Below are positions 29,660 through 42,197 of a DNA stretch of 64,000 nucleotides, one piece after another. The stretch covers positions 18,588,471 through 18,652,470 of the forward strand of contig CM119269.1 of assembly GCA_051294375.1 (NCBI GenBank), read 5' to 3'. A program made the position numbers and the translations under genes. Within the stretch, counting starts at the first letter, position 1, and each line of letters opens with the position of its first letter. The notes beneath the pieces are model-generated. The model was not told where the DNA came from and did not search any database. It saw nothing but the letters and a program-made list of their open reading frames with translations. The stretch is from Paraspadella gotoi (taxonomy: Eukaryota > Chaetognatha).

Positions 29660-29741
<82 letters not shown>

Positions 29742-30854
29742 CCTCTTCCTCCCCCACTAACGACTTTCCTCATTTCGTTTTTTTTTTTTTCGTTTTTCTT
29801 TTCCTTTTTCATCTTCCTCTTCTTCTTCCTCTTCTTCTTCTTCATACGTTTTAGTATCCTTCTTCACGCTTTCCTTTTTTTTTTCTTCCTTTAATCTCTC
29901 TGTTCTTTTTTACTACTTTCACACTACTCGACTTTCGATTTTCAGCAACTCTTCACAGTTTATCCTCACTACACTAGTAGATCCGTCTTTTTTTCCTTTC
30001 TCTTTTATGTATCATTCCATGAAATTAAATTGGTACAACCAATATAAAAATTATCCAATCATTTAATAAATAAGCTATCTTGCCCTGACTTTGGACAGGC
30101 TTTGGTGGTTTAAGGCCTCACTATTACAATATAATAACATAGCAGGAACCTGCAAGCTTTCAATCAAGACTCTCTCTCATTCTCGTTTATTCACTCCCAG
30201 AGTACCTGGCTTCCCTATCAATGAAGTAGTATATTTCAAAGAATGTTTCAATTGTATGAAAAGACCACTCCCTTAAGTATTAGATCGGGGAATACTTATT
30301 GTACTCCGCACTAGCATCAAAATACAAGGAGCTGAATTTTATGAAATTGGTACAACCAATATAAAAATTACTGTCATTTTTAAAATCTTCTTTTTTTCTC
30401 TTATCTGTATTATCTGTTATTTTTTCTCTTTCTCTGCTTCTCCATCTTAGTTCCCTTTCTCCTTCGTGTCATCTTTTCCTTTTTTTCCATTTCTCCTTCT
30501 TCGCATCTTCTTCTATCACCCCCCCCTCACTTTCGTTTCCACTCTCGAAAATTCCCGAGGTCAAAAGGATTCACGCGCCGCTTTTTCCACCTACATCCGG
30601 AGTTTGAAACCGATTGACCCTTTTCTTCATCCGGGTCTTGGAAGAAGAAGAGAGGAGAGAGGGAGGAAAGAGATGCCCTTTTGCTTCGGACGTTCGTTCG
30701 TCTTGCTTATCTCGGGATTCATAACGCTTCGTTCGGAGCGCTTGGTTGCTTACGTTAGGAATCTGGATTTCTGGTCGCAGATTCTTGAAATTTGCACTTT
30801 TATAAATTAATAAATAAAAACATTGCTATCATGGTTCCGAATAGACTACTCAAC
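29281..30854. other. Intergenic region with a repeated 28-bp phrase
   Basis: A CT array lies at about 29664-29740. The phrase gaaattggtacaaccaatat and its continuation occur near 30030 and again near 30340 in direct orientation. An open frame at 30466-30807 (114 residues) has no recognised domain and no clear splice context. Nothing else was supported. Confidence 0.5.
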
Positions 30855-31100
30855 TAAATTTGTTAAAATTTGGTATTTACAATTCCTATGGAAATAAAAT
30901 TAGAACTATCGAGGTGAATTTCAATATTTTACCCTGAGCCGAGAGATATAGGCTCCCTTAGGGGTAACCCATAGGGCCAAAAAATAGATAAAAATTTAGC
31001 CCCAGTCTCCCCTCAGAAGTTGAATATCAAAATTCGCCTTGATAGTTTTATTCATTCATTCATTAGGATTCAATATGTAAAATTTCATAAAATTCCATCC
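30855..31100. mobile_element. Imperfect palindromic element, MITE-like
   Basis: Left end (aggaattg, then gaactatcgaggtgaatt) and right end (ttcgccttgatagttttatt, then aggattcaatatg) are imperfect inverted repeats over about 70 bp. The interior of about 100 bp contains aggctcccttaggggtaacc. There is no coding capacity. This fits a degraded non-autonomous DNA transposon, but no target-site duplication was established. Confidence 0.4.
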
Positions 31101-31359
31101 GGAACATTAGTTTTGTGGAAACCGTGTTTGGCCAGAAAAAAAACAACCTTTAAAACCTTCTGTATGCTAAGAAAGCTTTGCCCGCCGATCCAGAGTCTCG
31201 ATTTTGTAATGAAACGCTTCTCTTGAAAAGTTCGGTAAGTATCACTTAAAACTCTCACTAAATCCTTCCTAAGATTTTATTGATAACATTTTCTGATCAT
31301 TAATTTTTGTTTATCGAAAACTCGAACGATCGAATCTCGTAATCTGATCATAAACCGGT

Positions 31360-31414
<55 letters not shown>
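31360..31414. repeat. (GA)n array
   Basis: About 50 bp of GA just upstream of the unrecognised + exon. Confidence 0.9.
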
Positions 31415-31420
<6 letters not shown>

Positions 31421-31503
31421 ATGACACAAAAAGACTTGTCCAAAAAACTCACGGGATAATCTTTGTTCACCGATTTTAAAATCTACCATCTTTTTCAATA
31501 AAT

Positions 31504-32807
31504 ACGCATTGGCGGCCAAGGTCTACCAGGTGTTGGTCATCAACTTTGGACCAAAAGTGTTGGATTCGGAGATCCTGACCCACTTCGTGGACGGGTTGGA
31601 GTCGGTGAGAAAAGGCGTGGAAGCCTTGAGGCACGTTGACTTCGAGCGCGCCGTCAATCTTATAGACGAGGCCATCGGGTTAGCGCAGGGTAAGCATTGA
31701 TTGGTGCAGCCAAGCTTTAATTAGAGTACTTAGCTTACTTAATCGCGAATTACGTTCTTAGTTATGAGCTATTATTGATATGTAGTCGGGCATAGAAAAG
31801 GTTTTTTTTTCCAACTCAGTTATATATATATAATTATAAAAAGCAAAAAGAATCATGCATAAAGTTTTTATTTTAATAACATAGGTATTTTTTATTATCA
31901 TGTACATCAATTAATAGTAAATATTTTATATATGGATGGAGGGTGGAGTAATGAAAAGATTGAACGATGGAACAATGTTATTTACTGCCTTTGTATAATC
32001 TATATGTATTAAAAAATAATTAAGCCCTTTTTCAAAAAAAAATTTATAACAGTATCATAATTTGGATTTTCTTTATTGTAATATCCTTATAAAATCATAT
32101 TTTTTCAATTTTAAGAACAATTTCGGATTTGCCGGAAAAAATAAAAAAATTTTGTAAAATAGGTTTCATGATATATTTAGGTTAAAGCTGTGAAAAATGA
32201 CTAAAACGTTTAATCATATAATAGTTTCTACTACAGAGAGCAAAAAAGTAAAAAAAATTTACCTTTTTACCATTTTTGATGCTGTAGACATTGAAATTTT
32301 TAATAACATATTTTATATTTCTGATCTAACTTTTTATGAAGAATCAGAATCTTTAAATTTAATATAAATTTTACAAAGATATTTTGAAAATTTATTATTT
32401 TATAAGGATATTACTAGAAATATATTGTAATTAATGATACTGTTCCCCAAACAATATAAGCAAAATATTTTTTGTACTCCTTAATCAATGATTAAGGAGT
32501 ACAAAAAATATTTAATATATATTTAATATTAATAATCATACTATCTCATGTCTAAATATAATTGTTTGTTCACTCAAATAAAATTTATTTTCTCCAGTGC
32601 TCCACTCTAATAGTTACTATACTAAATTCCCAAATAAGAATGATTGCAGAAAAATTTTTAATATCTCTTGAAAAGGCGCTAAGTGCGCTGAAGACTACCA
32701 TCCGTAACTTCTATGCCCCCTTAGCAGCAATGGAATGGGGCCCCAAGGAGGTTTACGGCCGTCCTAACGGTTCCCGCAGGGTAGCTACCGAGCAGTCGCC
32801 AGCTTAA
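31504..32807 (+). CDS. 3' end of an unrecognised gene, two exons
   Basis: Exon about 31504-31689 encodes VYQVLVINFGPKVLDSEI, then a helical part with alternating hydrophobic residues (ESVRKGVEALRHVDFE, RAVNLIDEAIGLAQ). Donor G|GTAAGC, phase 1. Exon about 32651-32807 follows the acceptor gattgcag and continues in phase (KFLISLEKALSALKTTIRN) to a TAA. The matching phase and the strong donor support a real gene. The first exon's 5' edge is uncertain (an acceptor ggccaag near 31530 is possible) and earlier exons were not found. The amphipathic helices could be TPR-like or part of a vesicle-tethering type protein, but no family was recognised. The stop lies 14 bp from that of the SLC45 gene on the other strand. 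Confidence 0.55.
32049..32450. mobile_element. MITE-like element with ~55-bp terminal inverted repeats
   Basis: aacagtatcat followed by gtaatatccttataaaat at 32049-32105 returns as reverse complement at about 32390-32447 (attttataaggatattac then atgatactgtt). The interior is AT-rich and non-coding, and partly mirror-symmetric as well. It lies in the intron of the unrecognised + gene. This fits a non-autonomous DNA transposon relic. Confidence 0.5.
32463..32513. repeat. Perfect inverted repeat, 25-nt arms, 1-nt spacer
   Basis: Bases 32463-32487 are the exact reverse complement of 32489-32513. The arm includes tttttgtactccttaatca. It lies directly beside the MITE-like element, about 140 bp before the last exon of the unrecognised gene. 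Confidence 0.9.
32584..32589 (-). terminator. Candidate polyadenylation signal of the SLC45-like gene
   Basis: TTTATT on + (AATAAA on -), about 233 bp past the SLC45-like stop. Using it would make the transcript antisense to the last exon of the opposing gene. Confidence 0.4.
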
Positions 32808-32821
32808 CTTTCCTCGAAAAA

Positions 32822-35381
32822 TCACAAATCGAGATACAACACTCTGGAGGCAGCGATGGCGGCGGCGGCGCCGCAGACCGCCGCCGTCCCCATAACCGTC
32901 CGCGTAGTTCCGGTCAAGTGTACAGCCACGCCCATAAAAGCGGAAAGGAAAAACTGTGCGAGAAACATCATGGAGGTCAAGAGCGCCAAGTCGGTGCCGA
33001 CGCCGCGTTCCGGTGCCGACATGTCTCCCGGCGTCGCCCCTTCCTCGAACACCCCGAGTGAGTGATAATTCGCAATTATGATAAAGGGCAGAGCGAGCAG
33101 CGTCGCGTACATGATACCGGCCGCGGGAGAAAACAGAAACACGACGGGAGTGTAGGGCAAAAGCGCCATGACGCCAGATCCCGTGGCGTAGATCAATTGA
33201 GCGCCGACGTAGAGAGGTCTGGCGCCGAAACGCTTGATCAGACCTTCCAGTTGAGACGAATAGATGGCGCAGACGATGGCGAAGAGCGCCATCCCCAACG
33301 AGCCCGTCCGCACGCCCGATTCGTAAGCAATACGGGCGGATGTGAAGGGCGGCGCCTTGGGGTCCCCGCCGAAGACCGACTGACCGACAAAGTCGGTGAA
33401 ATAGAGACAGTAAGTGACGAGGGACATCCAGGAGAAAAGATGGGTGAGGCAAAGGACGAGCAAAGACCGCGGAAGTTGGACCATGCTGAGGAGGCGAGAT
33501 TTCAGGGTGAGGTTTTTCATCGGAGTAGAGGACAGTGAGTCTTCGGGTTTAGCTTTGGCATCGACGTCGTCGATGGCATCCCCGTTGGCGGCGCCGGTTT
33601 GCGATTCCATCTCGCTTTTTTGGATGAAGAGCGTTTTCGATAATGGAACGTTTCCATCGTCGAGTTCTCCGTTGAAACCACCGACTGATCCGTAGTCGAA
33701 TTCCAGACTTTTGTCGAGTGGATCGTCCGGATTTGTCTTTTCTTCCGAATCGACGCCGGTTTTTGCTTCCGTCTTCTCCGGCGTCATTTCCATCGTCTGC
33801 TTCAGGAGCGGCATCGCCTCCTCGTCGCCGCCGCCGCCGATTTCTTCCAACGGAGTCTCTTTCGCTGCTGTCACCGTCGCCATCAGACAAACGACGTAAA
33901 TGCAAAAGACCAACAGAAAAACTTCGGCGCCCAGCGTCGCTCCGGCTCGGCCGTTGGAGATATCGAAGCCGATCGACTGCCAATCCACGCCGCCCGCCGC
34001 GTAGCCGACGCCGCCGCCGACGCCGGCCAAGATGGCGAACATCGAGATGCCCTCCTGATGCTGCTCCGGCGAGGTCACGTCCAGCAGGTAAGCTCGGGTG
34101 GGATTCCAGCAGCAGTCGCAGCAAAAGTCCAGCAGAACGACGCCCAGGATGGTCAGCGCCGTGCCCCAAGGGCGCGCCGAAATCGGATTCGGACCCGACG
34201 GGGCTGCGGACGAAGAGTTTTCGAAGGCCTCGTCGAGAAGTGAAGTGTGGTTGCGACCGGAAGAGCCTCTGGGGATCAAAGGGTCAAAGCCCATCGATGA
34301 TGCCGCGTCGCCAAGAAGTACGCCGAACCACGCCCCCTGCGGCACGAGAATCAGGCCAATCAAGATGCCCAGCGAATAGAGGACGATGAAGGGCCGTCGA
34401 CGACCCCAGCGAAGACGACAGTCGTCGCTGAGGGTGCCGAGGATCGGGCCGAGGAAAAACCCGACAATCGGGGGCAAACACCAAACGAGGGTCGTGAGGT
34501 AGACTGGGAGGCCGAGGTTGAGGAGAATTGGGGTGACGAAGGCTGAGAGGAGATGTGAGAGGAGTTGTGAGAGATGTGAGAAGAGTTGTGAGAGGAGATG
34601 TGAGAAGAGTTGTGAGAGGAGATTTGAGAGGAGATGTGAGAGGATATTTGAAATGAGATGAGAGATGTGAGAGTAGATGTGAGAAGAGATGTGAGAAGAA
34701 GATGTGAGAGGATATTTGAAATGAGATGAGAGATGTGAGAGTAGATGTGAGAAGAGATGTGAGAGGAGATTTGAGAAGAGGTGTGAGAAGAGATGTGAGA
34801 GGAATATTTGAGATGAGATGAGAGATTTGAGAAGAAATGTGAGAGGAGATGTGAGAGGAGATGTGAGAAGAGGTGTGAGAAGAGATGTGAGAGGATATTT
34901 GAGATGAGATGAGAGATGTGAGAGGAGATGTGAGAAGAGATGTGAGAAGAAATGTAAGAACAGATGTGTGAACAGACGTGGGAGATGTAAGGAAGTAGAA
35001 AAAGAGTTGTAGAAAAGGATGGGAGACGAAAATGGATAAAGAATATACAATAAAAGTAAAAATTTAATGTTATAATACGTTAAGCTCTAATATGTTATAA
35101 TATGTTCACATTGCAAAGACTAAATTACTAAGACTAAACCACCACTGACCTTCGTTGGCGGCATAACAAAGTTCAAAACCGCAAGCTGTTGCGCCGATTC
35201 TGGCCAACTGCAGTTTTGTTCTTCTCGATCGGTTGTCGCTGAGCCGATCGGGTGGTTTTTCGTAATATTTTTCATTATCGCACCGACAGATTTTTTTTAA
35301 TTTCTCGATGAAGTTTGGAGAAAAATCTCCAGCGGCGTCTTGTCGCTCGCGAAAGGTTGATGGGACGGTGGGCTGCGTCAT
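32822..35381 (-). CDS. SLC45-family sugar/H+ symporter-type transporter
   Basis: Two exons on -: 35381-35150 and 34542-32822; phase 1, 650 residues. SLC45 proteins are major-facilitator transporters, several moving sugars with protons. The first exon has a hydrophilic N-terminus, then the family's opening helix (ARIGATACGFELCYAANE). Exon 2 continues with AFVTPILLNLGLP. The hallmark loop DDCRLRWGRRRPFI follows helix 2. Six helices lead to a long acidic cytosolic loop (about residues 315-440). The second half begins with HLFSWMSLVTYCLYFTDFVG and QSVFGGDP, typical of the A1/A2/A4 branch, and adds helices to a short C-terminus. The size is intermediate among human members (about 530-770). The - strand frame stays open from 34542 up to 35050 only because the intron is a repeat; the splice to exon 1 restores the conserved join. 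Substrate is not predictable. Confidence 0.88.
34545..34985. repeat. Minisatellite in the SLC45 intron
   Basis: About 440 bp of 11-13 bp units of the type gatgtgagagga, some grouped into longer units ending gatatttgaaatgagatgag. It starts within a few bases of the exon 2 acceptor (ctctcag) and so forms its pyrimidine tract on -. Its frame is open (Ser/His/Leu-rich) but not coding. Confidence 0.85.
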
Positions 35382-36825
<1,444 letters not shown>

Positions 36826-36930
36826 GTCGATCCCCGTCGCGCGACGAAGCTTTTGGAAGACGCGGAAGAAAAAGCGCCTAACGCGTTTTACGTTTTGCGC
36901 CAAAACGAAGCATCGAGTCGTCGCCGCCAA
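36826..36930 (+). CDS. Candidate internal exon, unrecognised
   Basis: Acceptor ggcttcag, donor CAA|GTATGA, phase 0 to 0, 35 residues (DPRRATKLLEDAEEKAPNAF, then YVLRQNEASSRRRQ). GC-rich in AT-rich surroundings. It is phase-compatible with candidate exons at 38781 and 39304. No family recognised. Confidence 0.4.
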
Positions 36931-38780
36931 GTATGAAATGCTGTGCCTTGTGTGAGATGACTACATGACTACAATAACTTTCTTTGCCCATGTATTTCTG
37001 ACACACACTGCATAGGAAATCTTTATTTCTTTCTTTTGTTCTTTATAGTATTAGGATTTCCTGAAGGCGGGGCTAGCAGTCCCTTAAATTTGATATTTTT
37101 TCCTGGCTGAACAAATGAGCAAGTAACTATAGGCGAATTAGATGCAATTTTGACGTAAGTGGAACAGACCGACCGACCGACGGAAAAGTGACTTATAGAG
37201 TTGCTCCGCGAATAGTCGCGGCGCAACTAAAAATGTACCCAGTCCCAATATTTATTAAATATCTAGTTGACGAATGGAATGAAATAAAATTTAAAATAAA
37301 AGTAAATTCGTAAGATTCTTTTCCATGCATTTCATATCGTGTCCCGACGGTCCCGAGTATTTCATTTCCGTAAGAGTCTTCTTTTTCTTATTAGCTTTAT
37401 GCCCTTGTATATTTCATTCAATTCATTTTCTGTTTTCTCCATTTTGGTCCTCCCCAGACTTCGAGTCCAGAATCCCGTCGCACGAAACATATTTTTTCCT
37501 TTTTTTTTCCTTTTGTCAAAACTCTGTCGAATGACGAATGTTTTGACTTCGGGTTTCAGATGATAAATGGTTTTAATTCCATCCCTTCCGCCGATGGAAC
37601 CGGGCGGGTATCGTGGCCGGGCCGAGACTTGGCGAGGGGAAACCTACGAGGAAAAGCCCGGCCCAGCTAGGGCGAGCGCGGGTTGATACCAAAAAAAAAA
37701 CATTACCGTGGGGAAAGGAAAGTACATTAGGACAGGGTGGAAGGGCGAGGTGTGCAATGCAGCGTAGAAAGTACAGAAGAAAGACCCAATATTTGTAGCG
37801 AGAAAGAAAAAGAGTAAAGACCGAGAAAGGGTAAGGAAGCTTAAAGGTGATGAACGAACGAAAATAAAGAGCGAATGCAGAAGGGGAAATGGGTTCAAGA
37901 AAGAATAGAGGAGAGTAGAAACGTAGGAAAAAAAAGTAGGTTAGGGGTGGGGAATCGAAAATCCAGGGATTTCCAGGGAGAGAATATCGTTTTGGTTTCC
38001 TCGTCGCAAAAACAAAGTTATTAATCTCCTGGGGAAGGAAAGAGAAACGGGATATACGGTTTTATTTGGTCGTTTTCATCTCTCCTACTCCCCGGTCGAC
38101 TTTCCATCCCTCATACCCTACCTTTTTAACTTTTTTTACCGATTCCTATTTCCCTTTCCTTTTGTTAGTAAGGTTTCCTTTTTTAAAATGCCTTACCTTT
38201 AGTTCTAAAAAAATAATTTTATTTTGCTATTTTTGCTATATATTTCGAGGTCTTTTTTTTTCCATCTCCACTTCAAATTTTTCTTATTCTGTCGTCCTCT
38301 TACCATTTTTTTGGCAGTTCAATATTCCCCTCCCAACGTAAACTCCTTTTTGACCCAAATTTTGTCGTTTCGTGCGACTCGTATTTATGTCTTCGTCGGA
38401 ACAAAAACATTTACAACCGGGAACATCGAGTTTTACATTTTCCTAGAGCGGTGCAATATCAGCGAAATAGTTGGTGGCCTCAAGAAAAAAACGCAGTTCG
38501 TAGGAAAATAACACGGTGACTCACCATTGGTGAGTTGGTGACGATTTAGAGAGTTTTTTAAAAATGTTTCTCCGATGTTGACAAAAAAAATATACTACAA
38601 ATGTTTACGTCAAAAGGTTAAAACGGTTAATACAAAATGAAAAAAAAACTTACTATTAAATTGTAACTATTGATGAAGACGTTGGTACGGTAGTCCCCCA
38701 CTATATTGATATTCTCCAATCTCCAATGGAGATTCTCCAAAATATCTTCAACCAAATCTCCAATTTTTTGCTCTTTTCAG
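36931..38780. other. Non-coding stretch between candidate exons
   Basis: AT-rich with homopolymers. A strong donor-like gtaagagtc at 37370 and an acceptor-like cctccccag near 37456 suggest possible further small exons, but none could be fixed. Confidence 0.35.
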
Positions 38781-39026
38781 TCAATCGCCCTCGGCCTCAA
38801 AGACGTCGCCCCCTCCTCCTCCTTATCTTCCTTCTCCTCCTCCTCATCCTCCTCCCTCCTCTTCTCCTCCCCCTTCGTCTGCACGAGCGACCCCCTCCTC
38901 CCACCTTTCCCCTTCTCAGAGTGGATCGTCCGGGTGTCCCCCCGGAAGTGGAGGATCAAGAGGATGGCCATGAGGGGGTTGGGGATAAACACCCCCACGA
39001 ATTACGATTTGGAAGGCGGGGATGAG
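38781..39026 (+). CDS. Candidate internal exon, Ser-rich
   Basis: Strong acceptor (ttttttgctcttttcag), donor GAG|GTGGGT, phase 0 to 0, 82 residues. The phase-0 frame gives a Ser-rich segment, then SEWIVRVSPRKWRIKRM and GINTPTNYDLEGGDE. The other two + frames are also open (one Pro-rich, ending at TGA), so frame choice rests only on phase agreement with neighbouring candidates. Confidence 0.35.
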
Positions 39027-39069
39027 GTGGGTGGAATAAGGGGGGAAGAGAAGGAAGGGAAGGAGGAGC

Positions 39070-39092
39070 GAAAGAAATAATGAAATAAAGAT

Positions 39093-39171
<79 letters not shown>

Positions 39172-39172
39172 A
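39070..39172. repeat. (AAAG)n array
   Basis: About 90 bp of AAAG units between two candidate exons. Confidence 0.9.
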
Positions 39173-39303
39173 AAAGAACGAAAAATAAAAAAGCAAAAAG
39201 AAAAAAGAAAAACAGAAAGAAAACGGAAACTATTGAATAATTAATAAATTAAACCTAACTAAAGACAAATGACTAATGAACTAACATATGCCGCTTTCCA
39301 CAG

Positions 39304-39516
39304 GACGAATGGACGCGACTCCTCTCCGTCAGATGATCCCACGTTTGGGAGAACGGCGAACTTCGTTTCCACGACATCGAGACTTCGTCCTTCTTCTCTC
39401 AATTTCGTCTTTCCATCTTCGATCACGAATTCACTGGGACTCAGGACAATCAGGGCGGGAGAGTCGCCGTGCGGGGATTGGCTCTCTTAGCTGACGAGGC
39501 ATGCGAAGATGACTGA
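39304..39516 (+). CDS. Candidate terminal C2-like exon with an in-frame TGA
   Basis: After the acceptor gctttccacag, the phase-0 frame reads DEWTRLLSVR, then TGA (39334-39336), then SHVWENGELRFHDIETS, QFRLSIFDHEFTG and GGRVAVRGLALLADEACEDD before a stop. The pattern VWENGELRFHDI...LRLSIFDHE...GRVAV resembles C2 beta-strands (PVWNE-F-F ... L-V-V-D-D ... G). The TGA may be a sequence error, a real nonsense codon, or a sign that the exon starts later. Two other frames are open from the same acceptor, so confidence is low. Confidence 0.3.
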
Positions 39517-40305
39517 TACGAAAAACTCATTTGCATGTTGGCGTGCTTATGAAAAATAGTTTTATTTGTAAATCGTGATTTCTTTAGGATTAAAGTTTTA
39601 ACGATTTAAAAATTTAACGTTAAAGCTTTCTTGATTTAATGTCGGGTTTATTTGTTAATGTTGTAATATGTAATATGAATAAAAGATCCGATAAAATGAG
39701 GAGCAAGATCATTTAACATAATTTGGCAGGATAATGAAGATTGGTGAACTATGTTGTATAAAAAGATTACTCTCTTATCTTTGAAAGTTTTGGACATGAC
39801 AGTTGATGAATCAGTGAAAGGGAGGAATAATCCATACAAATTGGATGGAATTTTTCGAAGTATTAAATAATTCTTAATTAATGACTAAACCAGTAACGGT
39901 AACAATAACGGTTAAATGGCATAGCAGCGAAGAAGATAAAGAATATAGTAAAGGAAAAAATTCATGAGAGACGTTCATTATTAATTTATTAATACATTGA
40001 TTGACTGAAAGTTTCATTATTTAATTAATCCCTTCATTCTTTCATTTTCTATTTCTAATTCATCACTCGAAGACGGTAACAAAAGTTTTGATGTTCACTT
40101 GTTTCCGATTCTCGAATCTCGAAAGATCGCGCCTCGTTTGAGGATTGACTAATGAGGCTGTCAATCGGGAAATTCGAGAAGGAAGAGCGGAAGAGGAGAG
40201 GACAAGAGAGAGAGAGGGGGGGAGTAGCTCAACAGATACACGAGGAAATCGGGCAGGGAAAAGAAAACGATGCGACAAAAATCATTACATTCCGCCTCTG
40301 CGACG

Positions 40306-40474
40306 NNNNNNNNNNNNNNNNNNNNNNNNNNNNNNNNNNNNNNNNNNNNNNNNNNNNNNNNNNNNNNNNNNNNNNNNNNNNNNNNNNNNNNNNNNNNNNN
40401 NNNNNNNNNNNNNNNNNNNNNNNNNNNNNNNNNNNNNNNNNNNNNNNNNNNNNNNNNNNNNNNNNNNNNNNNNN
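40306..40474. other. Assembly gap of 169 N
   Basis: Sized gap beside GA-rich sequence within duplication unit 1. Confidence 0.95.
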
Positions 40475-40925
40475 AAAGGAATTTATGGAAAGGAGAGAGA
40501 GAGAGACGAGAGAGAGAGAGGAGAGAAAGAGAAGGAGGGAGAAAGAGAGGAATAGAAGGAGAGAGAAGAGAGAGAGAAAGAGAGAGATGGAGCGAGCAGA
40601 TGAGAGAGAGAGAGAGAGATGAGAGAAGAGACTAGAGGGGAGGGAAGAGCGCCAACAATCCTATCAAGAATTGAGAGCACCCTTTTGAACCACTCATGGC
40701 GCTGGTAACACAAATAAAAAAAAGGAAGAAAGAGAAAGAAGAGGAAAGGGAGGAAAGAGAAAAAAACGGAGACAAAAGAGTCATAGGTTCCGCCTCTTGC
40801 GACCTACATTATGATAACAACTTCTTACTTTTCCATGAATACACAATGCGAATGCTTTTTTACAATGAGGTAAGAAAATGAGATCGGGCTAAATGAGGTA
40901 GCGAAGAGGAGAAGAGAGAGAGAGA

Positions 40926-40995
<70 letters not shown>

Positions 40996-41314
40996 AGAGA
41001 GGCTTGAATCGACTTCTGTCACGTGTCCGGCATTTTGTCAGGTTTTGTCACGTTTGTCAGGTTTGCATGTTTCGCCACGTTCTCTTTCGACAATGGGTCA
41101 TAACGAATCCGGGTTATCGCGAGACGACGACCGACGACAGCGATTGACGCTACGGACGATGCGACGAAAACGAACCAATTTCTATGCATATGCATCCACG
41201 GTGGGGGGAGGAGTAGGGAGGAGTATGGCGGTGTGCCTCCAAGAGTACGATTAGGCGGGGAATGACGAATGGGAAAAACGAGAGAGAGAGAGACGAGAGA
41301 GAGAGAGAAGAGAC

Positions 41315-41377
<63 letters not shown>

Positions 41378-41731
41378 GAAGAGAAGGGAAGATGAGATGC
41401 GATTGCGAGAGAGAGAGAAGAGAGCACGCCTCTCATGGCGTCATCGTCCTTCGACACCGGCTCGTTCAGGTTAACTAATATTCTGAAAGTGCCAAAGTGC
41501 GTGAAGTGACTGATGGGGAATGCTTCTATTTTGAAGGACGGTCTTCGGCAGGAAGCGTCATTGTGGACTACCAATGCTTGCCTTAGAGAAAAGTGGGAGC
41601 GAGTGTCCCATCTGACCTACATTATGATAACAACTTCTTACTTTTCCATGAATACACAATGCGAATGCTTTTTTACAATGAGGGTAAGAAAATGAGATCG
41701 GGCTAAATGAGGTAGGAAGAGGGAAAGAGAA

Positions 41732-41792
<61 letters not shown>

Positions 41793-42080
41793 CTTGATCG
41801 ACTTCTGTCACGTTTCCTGGCATTTTGTCACGTTTTGTCACGTTTTGTCAGGTTTTGCATGGTTTCGCCACGTTCTCTTTCGACAATGGGTCATAACGAA
41901 TCCGGGTTATGCCGACGACGACGACGACGACGACGACGTTGACGACGACGATTCCGACGAAAACGAACCAATTTCTATGCATATGCATCCTAGGCTAGGG
42001 GGAGGAGTAGGAGGAGTTATGGCGGTGTGCCTCCTAAGAGTACGATTAGGCGGGAATGACGGAATGGCCGAAAAACGGAG

Positions 42081-42197
<117 letters not shown>

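Noticed and set aside
34545-35050. N-terminal extension of the SLC45 frame (Ser/His/Leu repeats)
   Set aside because: It is the intronic minisatellite; splicing to exon 35381-35150 restores the conserved SLC45 N-terminal helix in phase.
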